A DNA stretch of 10,472 bases from Willaertia magna (GCA_902984215.1 CADWAF010005710.1:1-10472); one strand, 5' to 3'; numbered from the stretch's first letter, positions 1 to 8,737 are shown. The notes: generated by a model not told the origin, from the letters alone. Translations and numbers: made by a program.

Positions 1-3000
1 TCTTCTACATTCTTATTCACAACAATCTCTCGTTGTTCATTATTCTCATTTTCTTCTTCTTCATCATCACTAATATCTTCTTCTTCTTCATTATCAACTA
101 ATAAATCAGTTTCACTATTATACATTGGATGTATTTGAATATCTCTTGCATATTCCATTTCAACATTATGAATTGCATTTGAAATTGAATTTGCTAATTG
201 TTCACCATCATCTGGAAATGGTACATGATATCTTTCTTTATTTTCATCTAAAATTAATTGTTTTAATTCACGTAATTCTCTATTTACTTGTTTAATACTT
301 CTTTTCACTTGTTTTATCTTTTTTATACTTTCTTTATTATTAACAACATCTTTATTTTGTTGTAATTGATCTAATAATTGTTTTAATTGTTTTCTTAAAT
401 TATAATTTTTCATAATTGGTGATTGTTGTAAATATTTCCAATATTCAACAATTTCATCAATCTGAAATTTATCACACATTAATTGAATTTTAACTTGATT
501 TTCATTTATAAATGTTGGATAATATAATAAAATTTTATCCATAATAAATTCATTTGTTTGAATATTATGGTTCCAAACAAATGGTAAATTATCAATTGCA
601 TATTTAATCCATGTCATTGCTTCTTCAAAGTTTTTTGTAATAATTTTTAATCCACGTGAAAATACTTGTTGTAAACAAACTGCTGCATATGTTATAATAT
701 CCTTTTCACGTGATAATTTAATATTATCAATTATTGTAGTATTTGTTATTGATCCTTCCTTCTTGTTATTATTATTATCAGTATTGTTATTATTGTTATT
801 GTTAGTATTATCAGTATTTGTTGTTGATTGGTTTGATAATTTATTAATAAAATTCATTAATTCTCTATCGTAAATAATTGCCATTTGAAAAGAATGCATT
901 GCTCTATCAAATGTCTTTCTATATAAATATAAAAGTCCTTCATAATACCATCTTGCAACAAAACAGAATAAAGCATATAATTCATTTAATTGACTCATTC
1001 TTTTACTTTCTGGAATATCATCAATTGTTAAATCAATTAGTGACATGTATTCATTAAATTTTTTAAAATCTGCCTTTTCTGTAGATTTATAAAATAAATC
1101 AATAAATCTACGATTAAATAATTTTTCAAATACTTGTTCAGCAATTGTAAATTTCATTGCTTTCATTTCATTAATTGCACATAAAAAAACTGGTAAACTT
1201 GCAATTCTAGCATCATTCTGTAATGACATTGAATATATATAGGTACTACTAACTTGTCCTTGACATATTTGTACACATTTATTACATATTTCATGATATT
1301 GATGTTGGAAATATTTTCTTTCTTTTTCTCTTTTTGTTTTTTGTTCTTCTATCCATTCATTAATTTCTTCAATTAATTTTTTATTTTGTTCTTGAATTTC
1401 TTCTTGAATTTCATTAGGTATTAATCCTTTCCATTTCTCTTTAATAATATCTGAATAGATATCTAATGTTGTGATTGGTGTTGCTTTAAATGTTAATTCA
1501 TCTTCTTCTTCTTTTTCTTCTTCATTATTGTCACTTGTTGATTGTAAAGTATCATTAACTATGGCATTATCTTCCATAGTTTTAACAAGTAAATATTCTT
1601 CCTTTAACTTTTCAATATTTACATTTGTTTCTTTTGACATGTGTTCTAAAAAGATTTCTTGAGCCACTTGAATTCTTTCTTTATCAATATATATCAAACA
1701 ATAAGCACTAGTACAAGTACCACCACTACTACTTGAACCACTACCTGTATTAGAAGTAGTATTGTTAGCATTATCCATACCCTTTGATATTCTCATCACT
1801 TCCTCTTCTGTAACTTTTGTTACTTTAATGTCATTAAATTTCCACCAACAATCTTGTTCAAAATCATGATAATAAATAAAATAGTGACCACTTTGTGCTA
1901 AACTACCTTCATGTATTAAAATTGCTAATAATTCATATGGTTGTTTATTCATATCATTAAACATTGTATTTACTTGTTCATTTAATGATTTAATTTCATG
2001 TTTTAATTGTTCTACTTTTTGAATTACATGTTGTTTTACATTTTCTAAAATATTTAAATAATTTTTATCAATAATAATATTATCATTATTATTATTATTA
2101 CTGTTAGTGTTATTATTATTGTTAGAAGTATTATTATTAGTGTTAGTAAAATGTTGTTTAATATAATCAATTGTACCTGAAATCATAAATTCTAAAGAAA
2201 TATCACATTTATCTTTATAATTTAAATAAGAATATAATTCACTTTCTAAATTCTTAATTCTTTCCTTAATCTCTCTAATTTTATCTCTTTTCCCAATTGT
2301 AATATCTTTATTACATTCTAAATATCTATCAATATAAACTATATCAGGAAATTCAAAGGGTAAAGTAATCTTATTAGCTATTCCACTCTTCTTATCAAAT
2401 GAAGTTCTTTGTAATTGTACAAGTAACACTGGCGGTAAAGATTTAAACCAAATAGTTTTAATAGCTTGTGTTTTAAATTGTCTTTCAGTTGTAAATTCAA
2501 CTAATTCTTGTGATGTATAATTATCTAAAGAAGAATAAAAATCTTTTAATTCTTCACTTATATTTAAAATTAAATTACAAATTTCAACTTGATTTTGAAT
2601 TTTTAAAATTGTTTTATCTAAATCTTCACATTCGTATTCTTCTATACATATTCCATAAAATATCTTTTTAATTGGATTATTTAAATTAATTGTATTTGTT
2701 AATTTCTTTTCTACTTTATCTATATTTTGATCATCTGAAAACATTTTTTCTAATAAAATTAAAATTTTATGATTAAATTCAGAAATATCTTCTTGAAAAC
2801 CAATATTTACATCAACTCCTTCTTCTTTTAAAGCAATTACTAAATTTGATGGATCGATAAATGTTCTATTAGATAAAATTAATCCACAAAATAATCTTTG
2901 TAATTCTTTCATAAAATTTAAATCCTTTTCAGCTTGTTTTTTAATCTTTTCCATTTGTAAATTTACATTTTGTAAATTCTGTTGTACATTTTGTTGTAAA

Positions 3001-4007
3001 CTTTGTTGTAAACTATTTAACCTCAATTCAATCTTTTTTATAAAATCTAATTCATTAAAACTAAAAACTAATTGTCTAAAAGTTGGAATTAAAAAATAAG
3101 TTTGTAATAAAGAATTTACATAACAAGTATTCCCAATATTTTTTAAACCAATTGGTGTATGAAAAAATTTACGAAATTTTTCTTTTGGCGTTTTTGGTTC
3201 AGAATCTTTTTTTTGATCTTGAAGTGAAGCTTGAATTGCACGATTTAAAGCATCTTCATAAGAACTATTTAAATTATTATTACGAGAAGAAGATGAATTA
3301 TTAGCACCACTACCACTAGACATTATCGTTCTAGAAGTAGTTGGTTGAGTAACAACTTCTGGAATGTCATGATAGTTATTATTGTTGTTACTGTTATTGG
3401 AATGATTACTGTTGTTTCGTTGTTGTTGTGAATTTTCTCTATGATTTATAATTTCATCTTCATTATAGAAAAAGTCTGGATCGTTAGCGTGATTATAGAA
3501 ATTTGCACTTTCATCATCTTCCATGTGATATACAACACTACTTGTTGTTGTTAAATCGTGAGTATTAGTAATTGGATAGGAATGTTGTTGTTGATTACTT
3601 TCCGAAGATGATGATGAATTATTTGTTGAGCGTTGTTGTTGATTACTACTATTTGAATTGTTATTTGTTTGTTGATCATAAATTTCAAAGTTTTGTTGTT
3701 GATGTATTGTTGTTGGAGAATGAAATGGAGATCTTTCTCCTTCACTTGTGGAGGTAGTTGCAGTATCTGAATCGGTATTATAATTTCTATGATGATGAGA
3801 TGTTGATGTTACTACAGAAGAAGATAAATGTTCATCTTCATCATCACTTAATGGGCGATCTGATAAAAGTAAATCAAAAGCTAAATTTACATTATTTCTT
3901 GCTTTTTTCAAGGCTTTAATAGCTTGTTCTCTTTCAAAGCCAGCCTCCATTATTTGAGAAACTAAATCTTCTCGAATAAATGTATTTTCGTAGTTGTGCA
4001 TAGGCAT
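1..4007 (-). CDS. USP25/USP28-type ubiquitin carboxyl-terminal hydrolase (C-terminus cut by window edge)
   Basis: One uninterrupted reading frame of 1335 codons with no stop and no intron, entering from beyond position 1, so the C-terminus is missing. It is a cysteine deubiquitinase that cleaves ubiquitin from proteins. Order seen: UBA-like helical domain at residues 13-50; N/Q/S-rich linker 80-240; ubiquitin-interacting motif at 250-265 (YEDALNRAIQASLQ); catalytic Cys box GLKNIGNTC with Cys295; FMKELQRLF near 365; QEDISEF at 405-411; DIVYIDRY at 555-562, followed by a long helical insertion (about 560-685); PYELLAILIHEG at 690-701; His box SGHY with His708; KFND with Asn725/Asp726; final strand AYCLIYI near 768. 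The UBA-UIM-USP order, the insertion after IDRY and a matching helical C-terminal region (about 800-1200) are the USP25/USP28 plan as I recall it. That insertion forms the dimerisation arm in the human enzymes. Asn-rich runs interrupt loops at about 620-643, 742-767 and 1060-1086. The visible end is very acidic. Start: first ATG at 4007; a second Met two codons later could serve. Confidence 0.93.
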   Translation of the reverse strand, partial: MPMHNYENTFIREDLVSQIMEAGFEREQAIKALKKARNNVNLAFDLLLSDRPLSDDEDEHLSSSVVTSTSHHHRNYNTDSDTATTSTSEGERSPFHSPTTIHQQQNFEIYDQQTNNNSNSSNQQQRSTNNSSSSSESNQQQHSYPITNTHDLTTTSSVVYHMEDDESANFYNHANDPDFFYNEDEIINHRENSQQQRNNSNHSNNSNNNNNYHDIPEVVTQPTTSRTIMSSGSGANNSSSSRNNNLNSSYEDALNRAIQASLQDQKKDSEPKTPKEKFRKFFHTPIGLKNIGNTCYVNSLLQTYFLIPTFRQLVFSFNELDFIKKIELRLNSLQQSLQQNVQQNLQNVNLQMEKIKKQAEKDLNFMKELQRLFCGLILSNRTFIDPSNLVIALKEEGVDVNIGFQEDISEFNHKILILLEKMFSDDQNIDKVEKKLTNTINLNNPIKKIFYGICIEEYECEDLDKTILKIQNQVEICNLILNISEELKDFYSSLDNYTSQELVEFTTERQFKTQAIKTIWFKSLPPVLLVQLQRTSFDKKSGIANKITLPFEFPDIVYIDRYLECNKDITIGKRDKIREIKERIKNLESELYSYLNYKDKCDISLEFMISGTIDYIKQHFTNTNNNTSNNNNNTNSNNNNNDNIIIDKNYLNILENVKQHVIQKVEQLKHEIKSLNEQVNTMFNDMNKQPYELLAILIHEGSLAQSGHYFIYYHDFEQDCWWKFNDIKVTKVTEEEVMRISKGMDNANNTTSNTGSGSSSSGGTCTSAYCLIYIDKERIQVAQEIFLEHMSKETNVNIEKLKEEYLLVKTMEDNAIVNDTLQSTSDNNEEEKEEEDELTFKATPITTLDIYSDIIKEKWKGLIPNEIQEEIQEQNKKLIEEINEWIEEQKTKREKERKYFQHQYHEICNKCVQICQGQVSSTYIYSMSLQNDARIASLPVFLCAINEMKAMKFTIAEQVFEKLFNRRFIDLFYKSTEKADFKKFNEYMSLIDLTIDDIPESKRMSQLNELYALFCFVARWYYEGLLYLYRKTFDRAMHSFQMAIIYDRELMNFINKLSNQSTTNTDNTNNNNNNNTDNNNNKKEGSITNTTIIDNIKLSREKDIITYAAVCLQQVFSRGLKIITKNFEEAMTWIKYAIDNLPFVWNHNIQTNEFIMDKILLYYPTFINENQVKIQLMCDKFQIDEIVEYWKYLQQSPIMKNYNLRKQLKQLLDQLQQNKDVVNNKESIKKIKQVKRSIKQVNRELRELKQLILDENKERYHVPFPDDGEQLANSISNAIHNVEMEYARDIQIHPMYNSETDLLVDNEEEEDISDDEEEENENNEQREIVVNKNVE

Positions 4008-4039
4008 TTTTTGATTTTATATTAATCTTGATGATCTCA

Positions 4040-4051
4040 CCTCTAAAGAGG
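4040..4051. promoter_or_regulatory. Near-perfect palindrome upstream of the deubiquitinase gene
   Basis: CCTCT-AA-AGAGG lies 33 bp upstream of the first ATG of the deubiquitinase gene, in a spacer only 140 bp long. It could be a dimeric protein-binding site or a 5'-leader element. No function can be assigned; it is listed because it is the most GC-rich symmetric element in the spacer. Confidence 0.2.
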
Positions 4052-4124
4052 CAACTTGAATGTGAACATTGTTTACTTTTTCAGTTTGATCAATCAATAA
4101 GAGAATTGTGTAATAATACATAGA

Positions 4125-4130
4125 TTTATT
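4125..4130 (-). terminator. Candidate polyadenylation signal of the kizuna-like gene
   Basis: AATAAA on the minus strand, 18 bases past the stop codon at 4148-4150. It leaves fewer than 120 bp for 3' end formation of this gene plus the promoter and leader of the downstream deubiquitinase gene. Confidence 0.45.
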
Positions 4131-4147
4131 GTTGATGTGCAAGATAG

Positions 4148-6895
4148 TTAGAAATCAAGATCGTCATCTTGAAAATTATTTTTTGGGGGATTGTGATTCA
4201 TTGAGGAACGACCTGAAGTAACAGTTACACCTGCCCTTGGTTTTTGAAGAATAGATTCCATGTCAGAGTCGGAAGTATCTTCATTAATTAATTTATTGAG
4301 CTAGAGTAAGTGAGATATTAGATAACAAAGTGAATAAAAGATTACTTACCTTAGAAAAAGGATTAGAACCTAAATTTCCAATTAAATTAGATTTCCTAGG
4401 TGGAGAAGTAGTTACCCTACTTGAGGGAACAGTTTGTGGCCTTCTACTATTTTGTATTGGTATTATATTACTTGGCTTATGATCCTCTTCTTCATCAGAT
4501 TCATTTGCAAGTGTTTCTATTTTACCATGACTAGAAGAAATGCTAAGTAATAATTGGTTAGTGAATATAAGTGATTATTGATAAATAAACTTACTTTCTT
4601 CTGTTAATAGGAGAAGTAGATCTTTCTTCTATGAATGCACCAGCCTTAGACAAGTCAGAGAGTATATTCCTTAATAATGTTTTTACTTTCGTTCTAGTTT
4701 CATCTAACTTTCCTTTTTGTTGAACAGAATAACAAATAACTTCAGTAAATATCCTTAATGTTATTTCTCTTCGTTTAGGTTCTAATTTATAAATTATATT
4801 CATATGTTTTACTATTCTATTCCATGCCTCCAATGCTACTCCTTTGAAGTACTGAGCAAGGGAATCCATTTCATATTCTTCAGGATCATTTACATCTAAA
4901 TATTTCTTTAAATATTCTTCTGTCATTAATGGGGATGGATAAAATTTAATGATATCTAATATTGCTAAACATTTATGTTCAATATCCTCTTCTAATTCAG
5001 GTGTTTCTATACTTTTAATTCTCAGTTTACCATCTCTTCTTTTAATATCCAAATATATAAATTTATCTTCTGTTTCTTGAGTTTTAAGTTTATATGTAAT
5101 AGATAATTTCTTATATTCTTCTTGTTTTTTCCTTAAATGATCTTCAACTTGTTTACACAAGGAATCTAGAGATGTTTGTACCTTAGTTAAAGATATCTTT
5201 TTTAACTTTTGTGATACTATACTGTCGTCACTTTTTGCTTGCGAAGGTAAATCTGACTCAGAAGCTGATCCAGCAGTTTCTTCAGAATCACTCTTTTTTC
5301 TTTTGGCAAATCCAAAGCTGAATAGTCCTTTTAATTTGGATTTAAGTTTTGTTGTTTCTTTTGGTGATTCATTTGATATTTCTGTGGAGTCTTGTGATTT
5401 TTCCAGTATCTTTTCTTTCTTCATTTCTTCTACCTTATTTACAATATCAACCTTTTTCTCATGTTCTACAGTTGACATTTTAACATTTTCAGGAGCCTTT
5501 AATTGAGGTGGTTCCTTGGGTGGGATATTGTTCTTTATTCCATTTTCAGGTGCTCTTGAAGATTCCAGACTTTTTCTCTTGTTTGGCGGAGAAGAGCTTC
5601 TAGTAATCGCTTGCATAAATGTTTTACTGAGGTTATCCTCAATAATGCTTGGTTCAGAATCTGAATCACTACTTTCTTCTTCTTCCTCAATAATGTGTGT
5701 TCCTTGTTTATGTTTCTCTATATTAATTTCTGAACTGGAATTACTTCTATTCAGTAGTGACTCGGTTTTTGGTTTTTCAATATTGGGTTGTGAAGTAGCA
5801 GTCTTAAGGGGAAAGTGACTATTATTATTATTGATATTAATATCTCTATTTTCATTAATACTTGTTTCCTTATGTGTTTTATTTTCCTGTAAATCTTTTT
5901 GTTTCTTTTGCCACTCTTTAAATTTAGCAAAACTTCCAGACCTTTTATCTTCAAGACTGCTATATCCATCATTGTAATACAAGTCATTTTCATTAAATTT
6001 AATTGTGTTATCTTCCTTAGAATCGTCATAAACATCATTAATGATATCTTTTCAGAGTAAGCAATATATTTTACATTATTAAGACTTACTTTTATAATAA
6101 CTTCCCTTTCCATCTACTATATTTTTCTTTTGTTTCTCCTGTTGGTCCATGTACTTCTTGGAGACCTCATGGGAAGTTTGGGAAATGATTCGTTGGGCTT
6201 TTCTCTCTTTTTTATCAATTTATAGAATCAAGTTGACTTAGTCAAAATAAACTTACCTTCTTCCAACAATGCCTTCCTTTCTGCTTCTCTCTCAATTAAT
6301 TCCTTCTTTGATTTTTCTTTCGTCACTATCAATTCTGTCACCTTGTTTTGCAGCTCATCATTTAAAACTTTTTCTCTTTCCCATTCTAATTGAGAGTCCC
6401 TAATCCTTTTGCGCTCTTGTTCAATTTTCTTTTCTGTCATTCTAATCTTTCTTAATTTTTCTTCTCTAGCATAATTTTCATATTCTTTCATTTTACTTTC
6501 TATTTCTTCAATAAATTGTTTCTTAGCTGCCTCTAGCTTTACTTGAGATTTTACAACTTTGGTTGCCTCAAATTTAGATATTAAATTTACTGTTTCGTCT
6601 GTTTTAGCGATTAATTTCTTATTTCTTATTTTACTTTTCTCTAAATTTTCTTCAATCTTCAGTAACAATCGTTTATAATAATCTTGTTTATGGTGAGACA
6701 GTCCCTCTTCGTTTTTGTATCTCAGATCAATTCTATTTTCAATTAATTGTCTTTGCCTCAATCTATCAAAAGCAAACAATAATCAATACTTTCCTCTAAA
6801 ACAATAACTTACATTTCTTGTCTCTCTTTCTCCAGCATTTGCCATCTTTCCGATGCAAGATGAAATGTATTTCCTCCACTCCCCATTATTGACAT
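4148..6895 (-). CDS. Kizuna-like centrosomal/basal-body coiled-coil protein, six exons
   Basis: Joined exons 6895-6813, 6762-6257, 6206-6090, 6047-4595, 4542-4350 and 4300-4148 give one frame of 834 residues. Every junction is GT-AG and keeps phase, and a stop at 4150-4148 ends it. Residues about 14-235 are a charged coiled coil. A Ser/Glu/Lys-rich, probably disordered linker (about 258-515) has acidic Ser-Asp clusters. A helical region (about 519-709) follows, then a basic-acidic tail. Two parts resemble human kizuna (KIZ) as I remember it: the N-terminal coil, with YYKR, then IEE..EKSKIRN at about 64-75 and a KLE...IEEIESKM stretch; and the C-terminal motif DTSDSDMESIL at 792-802 with a DDDLDF end, close to the human DDSNSEIEAAL and acidic terminus. 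In animals kizuna is a Plk1 substrate that stabilises the centrosome and acts at the ciliary base. Family assignment is inference from recalled motifs; a generic coiled-coil protein is the alternative. Start: ATG 6895; the next in-frame ATG is three codons on. Confidence 0.6.
4301..4349 (-). other. Intron 5 of the kizuna-like gene (49 nt)
   Basis: Donor AAG|GTAAGT at 4349, acceptor CTCTAG| at 4301, phase 0. Removing it joins exon 5 (ending FSK) to the terminal exon carrying the conserved SDSDMESIL motif and the stop. Retention would read into an early stop within the intron. Confidence 0.85.
4543..4594 (-). other. Intron 4 of the kizuna-like gene (52 nt)
   Basis: Donor GAAA|GTAAGT at 4594, acceptor TTACTTAG| at 4543, phase 2 (AA|C gives Asn720). 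The TAA inside the donor is the stop that would end the long exon 4 frame if the intron were kept. Confidence 0.85.
6048..6089 (-). other. Intron 2-3 boundary: intron 3 of the kizuna-like gene (42 nt)
   Basis: Donor AAAA|GTAAGT at 6089, acceptor CTGAAAAG| at 6048, phase 1. At 42 nt it is the shortest intron here and among the short spliceosomal introns known. The acceptor is preceded by purines, not a pyrimidine tract. The splice is needed to join the SYYK end of exon 3 to the NIINDVYDD start of exon 4. Confidence 0.75.
6207..6256 (-). other. Intron 2 of the kizuna-like gene (50 nt)
   Basis: Donor GAAG|GTAAGT at 6256, phase 1. Three closely spaced AG acceptors occur (6207, 6205, 6203). Only the first keeps the frame open (G|AG, then AGA AAA GCC CAA); the other two reach stops in exon 3. 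The acceptor context GATAAAAAAG lacks a pyrimidine tract. Confidence 0.78.
6763..6812 (-). other. Intron 1 of the kizuna-like gene (50 nt)
   Basis: Donor GAAAT|GTAAGT at 6812, acceptor TTTTGATAG| at 6763, phase 2 (AT|A gives Ile28). It joins the first exon, MSIMGSGGN... through ...KERQE, to the long coiled-coil exon. Without it the first exon runs into a TAA within the donor. Confidence 0.83.
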
Positions 6896-7047
6896 TTTTT
6901 CCCGCTTTGAAAATTACTGATTATTTTTGGCGCAATTAAAAAAGAATTAAATCTAAAGTTAATAATTAAAATAAAAAACAAAATTTTGTTGGTTTGATTT
7001 ACAAAATGATGGTATTCAATGAATGAATGATAATAAATTAAATAAAC
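6896..7047. other. 152-bp spacer between alpha-SNAP stop and kizuna-like start
   Basis: AT-rich, without an ORF. It must hold the 3' end of the alpha-SNAP transcript and the promoter of the kizuna-like gene. A short ATGA tandem (about 7017-7031) is present. I see no AATAAA on the minus strand after the alpha-SNAP stop and no clear promoter motif. Confidence 0.5.
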
Positions 7048-7947
7048 TTAAGTAAGATTAATTTCCTTAATCTTATCCTTAATTTTCAAAAATAATGTTG
7101 TTTTCCAGTTATCTAATTTTTGAACTTTATCGTGATCTCTTAATGCAATAGTAAATCCTTTTACATCTCTCTTTTCTATAGCATCAATTACTTTTGTTAG
7201 TAAATTACATTCTAGCGAATCAACAAAATGAATATCCATTTCTTTATATTCTTCAAGTTTATTTCTTGCTTCAGTGACATCTGCAACGGCATCTTCTTCG
7301 CTATCTCCAGTTTCCATTTTAGCTAAAAAACATATCATAGCTTTAAAAAGATATTCTTTTGCTCCCCACTTTAAAAGTTTATCATCTACTGCAGCGGAAG
7401 CAGCTCTTTCAAAATATTCAATAGCATCATCAAATTTATCTAAATTTGCGCAAATATGTGCTAATTTTACAATACATTGGTTTGCACTACTTTTTTGATT
7501 TTCTCCTTCATAAAAATCAGCTGCGGCTTTATAGTGGATTAATGCAGTTTCATAATCTTCATCCTTTTCGCATAATTCAGCAACTTCTTTTTCATATTTT
7601 GCGGCAGTTGCGAATTTACCACTTTCAGTAAATAAACTGATTGCTTCACGGATACATTCACCTGCTTCTTCACGTAAAGTGGCTTGTCTATAACAATTTG
7701 ATGCATCAATATAGGTAGTTGCTGCTTCATAAATACTTCCCGATTTCGAAACTAATGGGATCATCTTTTTAAATGTATCACCTGCTTCTCTCCAAGCTTT
7801 AGCCATTTTATACATATTTCCAGCCTTTCTATAACATTCTAAAGCATCTTCTGTTCTATCTCCTTTTAAATAGAAGAAACTAGAAAGAATTTTTTCAGCC
7901 TGTTTTACTAGATCGTTTGCCCTATTTAGAGAGGCTTCTTGACTCAT
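7048..7947 (-). CDS. Alpha-SNAP (soluble NSF attachment protein)
   Basis: A complete single-exon gene of 299 residues, the usual length of the family (about 290-300). Alpha-SNAP binds assembled SNARE bundles on membranes and recruits and stimulates the ATPase NSF (Sec18), which takes the SNAREs apart after fusion. Seen here: an N-terminal helix with the hydrophobic patch SSFFYL (22-27), where the family has its membrane-touching loop; a chain of TPR-like helical hairpins, for example ECYRKAGNMYKMAKAW (37-52) and YETALIHYKAAADFY (132-146); KWGAKEYLFKAMICF (193-207); and the signature FTIALRDHDKVQKLDNW (265-281). The C-terminus ends INLT, keeping Leu at the penultimate position, as in the animal protein where that Leu is needed to stimulate NSF. 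Start: the only well-placed ATG, preceded by AT-rich leader. It is transcribed in the same direction as the two genes downstream of it. Confidence 0.96.
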   Translation of the reverse strand: MSQEASLNRANDLVKQAEKILSSFFYLKGDRTEDALECYRKAGNMYKMAKAWREAGDTFKKMIPLVSKSGSIYEAATTYIDASNCYRQATLREEAGECIREAISLFTESGKFATAAKYEKEVAELCEKDEDYETALIHYKAAADFYEGENQKSSANQCIVKLAHICANLDKFDDAIEYFERAASAAVDDKLLKWGAKEYLFKAMICFLAKMETGDSEEDAVADVTEARNKLEEYKEMDIHFVDSLECNLLTKVIDAIEKRDVKGFTIALRDHDKVQKLDNWKTTLFLKIKDKIKEINLT

Positions 7948-7995
7948 TTTTTCAATAATGTCTTTTTTAAAATTTAATATTTTATTTTGAGATTA

Positions 7996-8031
7996 GACAG
8001 CACCCTTCATGAAAAAACAGACTGCTGTGTC
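7996..8031. repeat. Short hairpin just upstream of alpha-SNAP
   Basis: GACAGCA (7996-8002) can pair with TGCTGTgTC (8023-8031), leaving one bulged G and a 20-nt loop. It sits about 50 bp upstream of the alpha-SNAP ATG, in the promoter or leader. Weak on its own. Confidence 0.3.
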
Positions 8032-8274
8032 ATTGGAAAAAGTAATTTAATTCAACTACATGTATTTAAATTTTTTAATTAAACAGCTTGTTTATCAATT
8101 CCAAATGTCTGTAAGAAAATTATAAAAAACATTTAATTTAAAAATGGTGTTGTTTTGTTTTTAATGAAATTCTAAAATTGGGGCTTGAGTTTATCTAAAT
8201 CTGTAATTGTATTTTATTTAACAATTGGAGTAAGTTCAAACATAACATTAAGCTATTAATGCAAGTAATAAAAT

Positions 8275-8318
8275 AATAGTACTTAACAAACCTAGTGAAT
8301 AGAAGACACAGTACTATT
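8275..8318. repeat. 9-bp perfect inverted repeat
   Basis: AATAGTACT (8275-8283) and AGTACTATT (8310-8318) are exact reverse complements with 26 nt between them. An alternative inner pairing, GAATAG/CTATTC (8297-8302 with 8314-8319), competes for the right arm. Confidence 0.4.
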
Positions 8319-8526
8319 CTTCAGGACCCATTTGTCCAATTATCTTGTTTAAAATTAAAGACTGACTTATTCAATAAGAGTTAAAGCAACAAATTAAGAT
8401 TCTTGTTTTTGTCACTTCCTTATTTTCTAAGATCTATAAACTGACTCGTGTTAATAAAAAAGTCCAATGTTATAAAACTTTACAAGGAAAAGAATACTCT
8501 GTATTAAGGGCGCAAAAAGATAAATT

Positions 8527-8592
8527 TTCGTGGGAATTGTGTTTGTTGTAAGCAAATTAAAAAAAATAATAAAACAACAAAGTTTCCACGGA
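8527..8592. repeat. Imperfect hairpin with 18 pairs in two segments
   Basis: Outer segment: 8527-8536 pairs with 8583-8592 (TTCGTGGGAA with TTTCCACGGA; ten pairs, two of them G-T wobbles). A 5/1 internal loop follows, then TTTGTTGT (8542-8549) pairs with ACAACAAA (8574-8581). The terminal loop is 24 nt and A-rich. The arms are not simple repeats. It could be a transcribed structured RNA or a small mobile-element remnant. Confidence 0.45.
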
Positions 8593-8737
8593 CAATTTCT
8601 TTGTTCAAAGGATTCGAACATTACTTTGGGGAAAATGCGCAATAGAGAAGAGGTCTAGGTAAGTTAGTTTAACTGGTTAGAAAAGAAGAAGTTTCGTAAA
8701 GGTTTGGTTTGTTAGTTGCTGATGCATGTATGTGCAG

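Noticed and set aside
752..830. Asn-codon tandem runs as a microsatellite or CRISPR-like repeat
   Set aside because: They are irregular in-frame AAT/AAC codons inside the deubiquitinase; no constant repeat-spacer pattern exists.
3083..3757. Open frames in both strands over the deubiquitinase N-terminus
   Set aside because: The continuous minus-strand frame with catalytic boxes explains the region; the others come from repetitive CAA/AAT codon runs.
5303..5818. Plus-strand open frames opposite exon 4 of the kizuna-like gene
   Set aside because: Shadows of the long minus-strand exon; they mirror its Ser/Glu-rich codons and show no family features.
4148..6895. Treating the open frames at 4591-5982 and 6228-6779 as two separate genes
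   Set aside because: Each lacks a proper ATG start (the first opens at TTG), and GT-AG introns join them in phase with the small flanking exons into one protein.
8610..8619. GTTCGAATCC on the minus strand, like a tRNA B box
   Set aside because: The flanking bases cannot form a 5-bp T stem (TAATG against CCTTT), and no matching A box or acceptor stem lies upstream on that strand.
8451..8642. 63-residue minus-strand open frame
   Set aside because: No motif, no conserved composition, and it lies across the hairpin at 8527-8592; more likely chance.
8635..8658. ATG 8635 with the GTAAGT at 8659 as the first exon of the rhodanese gene
   Set aside because: The frame from that ATG ends in TAG immediately before the donor, and its residues (MRNREEV) do not look like a targeting start; the donor could still serve a 5' UTR intron.
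8665..8676. TAGTTTAACTGG on the plus strand, a good tRNA A-box match
   Set aside because: No B box with a T stem occurs at tRNA spacing downstream, and the D stem pairs only partly.
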